From an uncultured Campylobacter sp. (lineage in GTDB: Bacteria; Campylobacterota; Campylobacteria; Campylobacterales; Campylobacteraceae): a stretch of DNA of 8,758 bases. The number at the start of each line of letters is the position of its first letter. Positions within the stretch are counted from its first letter, which is position 1. The notes below the pieces were generated by a model. It was not told where the DNA came from. It ran no database searches and saw only the letters and a program-made list of their open reading frames with translations. The stretch covers positions 1-8,758 of the forward strand of contig NZ_CALHHT010000528.1 of the NCBI RefSeq assembly GCF_938031315.1, read 5' to 3'. Positions 6,661-8,758 of this stretch are shown here, one piece after another. A program made the translations under genes and the position numbers.

Positions 6661-7780
6661 CGGCGCGTTTTTTAGAAGCGCGATCTTTAAAAGTATCATC
6701 AACAGCGGCATTCGCAGCTTCGTGATTTTCGTCGCGATCATGCTAGGCAGCGCGGTTTGCGCGGCGTTCGTAAATATCTACGCCGACATCGATAAAAAGG
6801 TCGCCAGCGAGTTAAACAGCTACGGCGCAAATTTAATCGTAAGCCCTGCGAATTTAGAAAATTCCCATATGGACGAAGCGGCGCTCGATGCGAAATTTGC
6901 TAAAATCCCCGCACTGAAAAGCGCGAATAAATATCTTTTCGGCAGCGCAAATTTAGGCGTAAACTCAGGCATCATCATGGGGGTAAATTTCTCCTCTCTG
7001 CGCGATACTATGCCGTTTTTGGATCTTAAAGAGGGTTCGTTTATCGGCGTGGATTTCGACGATAAAAACGCGCTCATCGGGCAGGATCTTGCTAAGCTTT
7101 TGGGCGCGAAGCTCGGCGATAGTATCGAGATCACGCCGATCGGCTCAAACGAAACAAGCAAAGTAAAGATAAAAGGCATCGTCTATGACGGGCAGAAAGA
7201 GGATGGCATGCTGCTAATCTCGCTGCCGCTGGCGCAAAAAATTTTAAATCAGCCTGCGCAGGTAAATTACGCAGAAGCGATCGTAAGCGGCGATTTTAAG
7301 CAGCTTAGCGAAATTTCAAAAAGCCTGAGCGACGCTCAGATGAGCTTCGCGCCGATCGGCAAGGTATCCAAGACCCAGGGCATCATCTTAAATAAAATCA
7401 AGCTTTTGATGCTTCTTATCGGCATTACGATCCTTCTGATCACCTCGGTCTGCATCAATACGAGCCTTAGCTCGATCCTGCTTTCGCGTATCAAAGAGTT
7501 CGCACTCATCCGCGCAATCGGCGCGAGCAAACAAAATTTGCTCCACCTGATCCTGAGCGAAATTTTAACCGTCTGCGTCGCAGGCTCGCTAGTAGGGGTA
7601 TTCGTGGGATACCTGCTCGCGATCTTGCTGGGGCATCTGATATTTTCAAGCAGCGTGGATTTTAGGCTGATTAGCCTCTTTGCGGCGGTCGCGCTGAGCC
7701 TGATTTTTGCGCTCGCGGCAAGCTACTATCCGATCAAAAAGGCGCTGAATCCGAATTTAGCGAATCTATTAAGGGAATGA
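6647..7780 (+). CDS. ABC transporter permease, MacB/FtsX type (Cj1662-like)
   Basis: This 377-residue paralogue of the preceding gene has a first helix at about 24-44, a periplasmic domain at about 46-248, and C-terminal helices at about 252-274, 302-330 and 340-360. Shared landmarks include KVASELNSYGANLIV (51-65), near-identical to the partner's start of its periplasmic domain, and SRIKEFALIRAIGAS (280-294), which equals the partner's coupling stretch. The periplasmic domain is about 40 residues shorter than the partner's. The ATG lies 14 bases inside the end of the upstream gene with GGAGG just ahead, so translation is coupled, which suits a 1:1 heterodimer. The next gene's ATG follows its TGA after a single base. 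Confidence 0.85.
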   Translation: MVGNNGAFFRSAIFKSIINSGIRSFVIFVAIMLGSAVCAAFVNIYADIDKKVASELNSYGANLIVSPANLENSHMDEAALDAKFAKIPALKSANKYLFGSANLGVNSGIIMGVNFSSLRDTMPFLDLKEGSFIGVDFDDKNALIGQDLAKLLGAKLGDSIEITPIGSNETSKVKIKGIVYDGQKEDGMLLISLPLAQKILNQPAQVNYAEAIVSGDFKQLSEISKSLSDAQMSFAPIGKVSKTQGIILNKIKLLMLLIGITILLITSVCINTSLSSILLSRIKEFALIRAIGASKQNLLHLILSEILTVCVAGSLVGVFVGYLLAILLGHLIFSSSVDFRLISLFAAVALSLIFALAASYYPIKKALNPNLANLLRE

Positions 7781-7781
7781 C

Positions 7782-8651
7782 ATGGAAATTTTAAAATTTG
7801 AAGGCATCTGCAAATACTTCGGCGAGGTTAAGGCTCTCGATAATATCAGCTTCGACGTTTTAAGCGGCGAGTGGGTCAGCATAATGGGCCCAAGCGGCAG
7901 CGGCAAAAGCACACTCGTAAATATCCTAAGCCTGATGGACACCCCGACCGCGGGCAGATATATCCTGGGCGGAGCCGACGCGAGCGCGCTAAATGACGAG
8001 CAAATTTTAGAATTTCGCCGTAAAAAGATCGGCCTCGTGTTTCAGCAGTTTCACTTAATCCCCTATCTAACGGCCGTCGAAAACGTCATGTTAAATCAAT
8101 ACTACCACAGCTGCGTGGACGAGGACAGCGCCAAGGCAGCACTTGAGAAAGTAGGGCTCGGACACCGCATCACGCACCGCCCTAGCGAGCTTAGCGGCGG
8201 CGAGCAGCAGCGCGTCTGCATCGCTCGCGCACTCATCAATGATCCCGACATCATCATCGCGGATGAACCTACGGGCAACCTCGACGAGGCCAACGAGCGC
8301 GTGGTTTTGCAGCTCTTTCAGACGCTTCGCAGCGAGGGCAAGACGCTGCTTTTGGTCACGCACAACGAAGAGCTCGGTAAATTTGCCGACAAAGTGGTGC
8401 GCCTAAGACACGGTAAACTCGATCGAATAGAACTTTTGGATCAAAGCACGATGAAACATCATCTAGGCTCTCAGGATGAAAATTCAGATCGCGATTTAAG
8501 CCAAAGCGCTTCGCAAAGCTCTGGTGGCGAAGCTACGAGCGAGCAAAACCCCGCCTCTCAAAATTTAGATAGCGAAGATCGGGGCGCTGAAAATTTAAGT
8601 GGCGGAAATCAAGGTGCCAAAAATTCTAGCGCGCAAAATGACGGTGCATAA
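7782..8651 (+). CDS. ABC transporter ATP-binding protein (Cj1663-like) with repeat-bearing C-terminal tail
   Basis: This is the ATPase that drives the two adjacent permeases (LolD/MacB-like subfamily). All motifs are present and intact: Walker A GPSGSGKST (36-44), Q-loop VFQQF (86-90), signature LSGGEQQR (137-144), Walker B IIIADEP (157-163) with E162, D-loop NLDE (166-169) and the switch His in LVTHN (H194). The catalytic core ends near residue 220, the usual length of the family. After it comes an extra ~68 residues rich in Ser, Gln, Asn, Asp, Glu and Gly with almost no hydrophobics, probably disordered. The last 30 residues are three 10-residue repeats. The start codon is one base after the upstream TGA, with AAGGGA as ribosome site. 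Function of the core is certain by motif; the tail has no recognised role. Confidence 0.9.
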   Translation: MEILKFEGICKYFGEVKALDNISFDVLSGEWVSIMGPSGSGKSTLVNILSLMDTPTAGRYILGGADASALNDEQILEFRRKKIGLVFQQFHLIPYLTAVENVMLNQYYHSCVDEDSAKAALEKVGLGHRITHRPSELSGGEQQRVCIARALINDPDIIIADEPTGNLDEANERVVLQLFQTLRSEGKTLLLVTHNEELGKFADKVVRLRHGKLDRIELLDQSTMKHHLGSQDENSDRDLSQSASQSSGGEATSEQNPASQNLDSEDRGAENLSGGNQGAKNSSAQNDGA

Positions 8652-8678
8652 AATTTAGCTTGTAATGATGAAGAATAG
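8559..8678 (+). repeat. 30-bp degenerate tandem repeat at the 3' end of the ATPase gene
   Basis: Three in-frame units (8559-8588, 8589-8618, 8619-8648) encode QNLDSEDRGA, ENLSGGNQGA and KNSSAQNDGA, with the pattern [QEK]-N-[LS]-[DSA]-x-x-x-x-G-A. The stop TAA (8649-8651) begins a recognisable fourth unit: TAAAATTTAG compared with CAAAATTTAG in unit 1. Read through, this would give N-L-A-C-N-D-E-E and then TAG at 8676-8678. Confidence 0.6.
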
Positions 8679-8758
8679 AGCTACGTTAAAATTTAAAAAT
8701 TTCACCGCCCGCCCGCGCTATTTTCGGGTTCGCTTAAGGCTCGCGCGAGCAGGTGCGG
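8652..8758 (+). other. Non-coding tail after the ATPase gene
   Basis: These 107 nt show no supported gene start. They contain the residual fourth repeat unit, an AT-rich stretch (TTAAAATTTAAAAATTT, 8686-8702), a GC-rich run, and a perfect 12-bp palindrome GCTCGCGCGAGC at 8739-8750. In C. jejuni the next genes would be two thioredoxin-like proteins; none is visible before the window ends. Confidence 0.5.

Noticed and set aside
6820..7179. 119-residue antisense frame
   Set aside because: It lies wholly within the second permease, has no ribosome site or recognisable domain, and its composition mirrors the sense codons.
8665..8758. ATG at 8665 (or 8668) with a frame open to the window end
   Set aside because: There is no ribosome site. 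The product begins MMKNRATLKFKNF and is Arg-rich with no signal peptide, unlike the thioredoxin expected next, and the frame runs over AT-rich and palindromic non-coding-type sequence.
1..8758. A new defence, CRISPR or mobile system
   Set aside because: No array-like spaced repeats, transposase, integrase, tRNA or nuclease genes are visible; the gene set fits the known Ftr1/P19 iron-uptake locus.

Overview
The window reads as part of a Campylobacter (Campylobacterota) chromosome, probably one of the higher-GC oral or human-associated species. Three things point there: frequent AAATTTTAAAATTT-type words, a promoter with phased T-tracts and a TATAAT box but no clear -35, and a gene order matching the Cj1658-Cj1663 iron-uptake locus of C. 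jejuni. The species cannot be fixed from the sequence alone. All genes are on the + strand.

Layout. Positions 1-930 hold the 3' part of petC, the diheme cytochrome c subunit of the bc1 complex. It ends at a hairpin terminator and is unrelated to what follows. A 219-nt gap carries a good promoter. Next comes ftr1 (1150-3077), the iron permease, which is split by a frameshift near 1735. After it is p19 (3092-3613), the periplasmic metal-binding partner. A 384-nt non-coding gap follows, with a hairpin and three copies of a 14-bp AT palindrome. Positions 3998-8651 are a tightly packed block of four genes: a polytopic membrane protein with a cysteine-rich DUF2318 domain and a degenerate YHS-like tail, two paralogous MacB/FtsX-type ABC permeases, and their ATPase. 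The last 107 nt are non-coding as far as can be seen. In C. jejuni two thioredoxin-like genes come next, but they lie outside this window.

How the genes work together. In the family model, P19 binds iron and copper in the periplasm and Ftr1 moves iron through the inner membrane using REGxE motifs. The DUF2318 protein and the ABC complex (with the thioredoxins) are thought to supply redox or accessory functions. The substrate of the ABC part is not settled. The locus is therefore a known system type (FetMP/FtrABCD-like).

Most notable observations. (1) Ftr1 is interrupted in the second of three periplasmic repeats, and one missing base (or four) explains it. (2) The ATPase has a hydrophilic C-terminal tail ending in three 30-bp tandem repeats, and the stop codon lies where a fourth repeat would begin (CAA to TAA). 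(3) The YHS-like tail of the DUF2318 protein lacks the usual cysteines.
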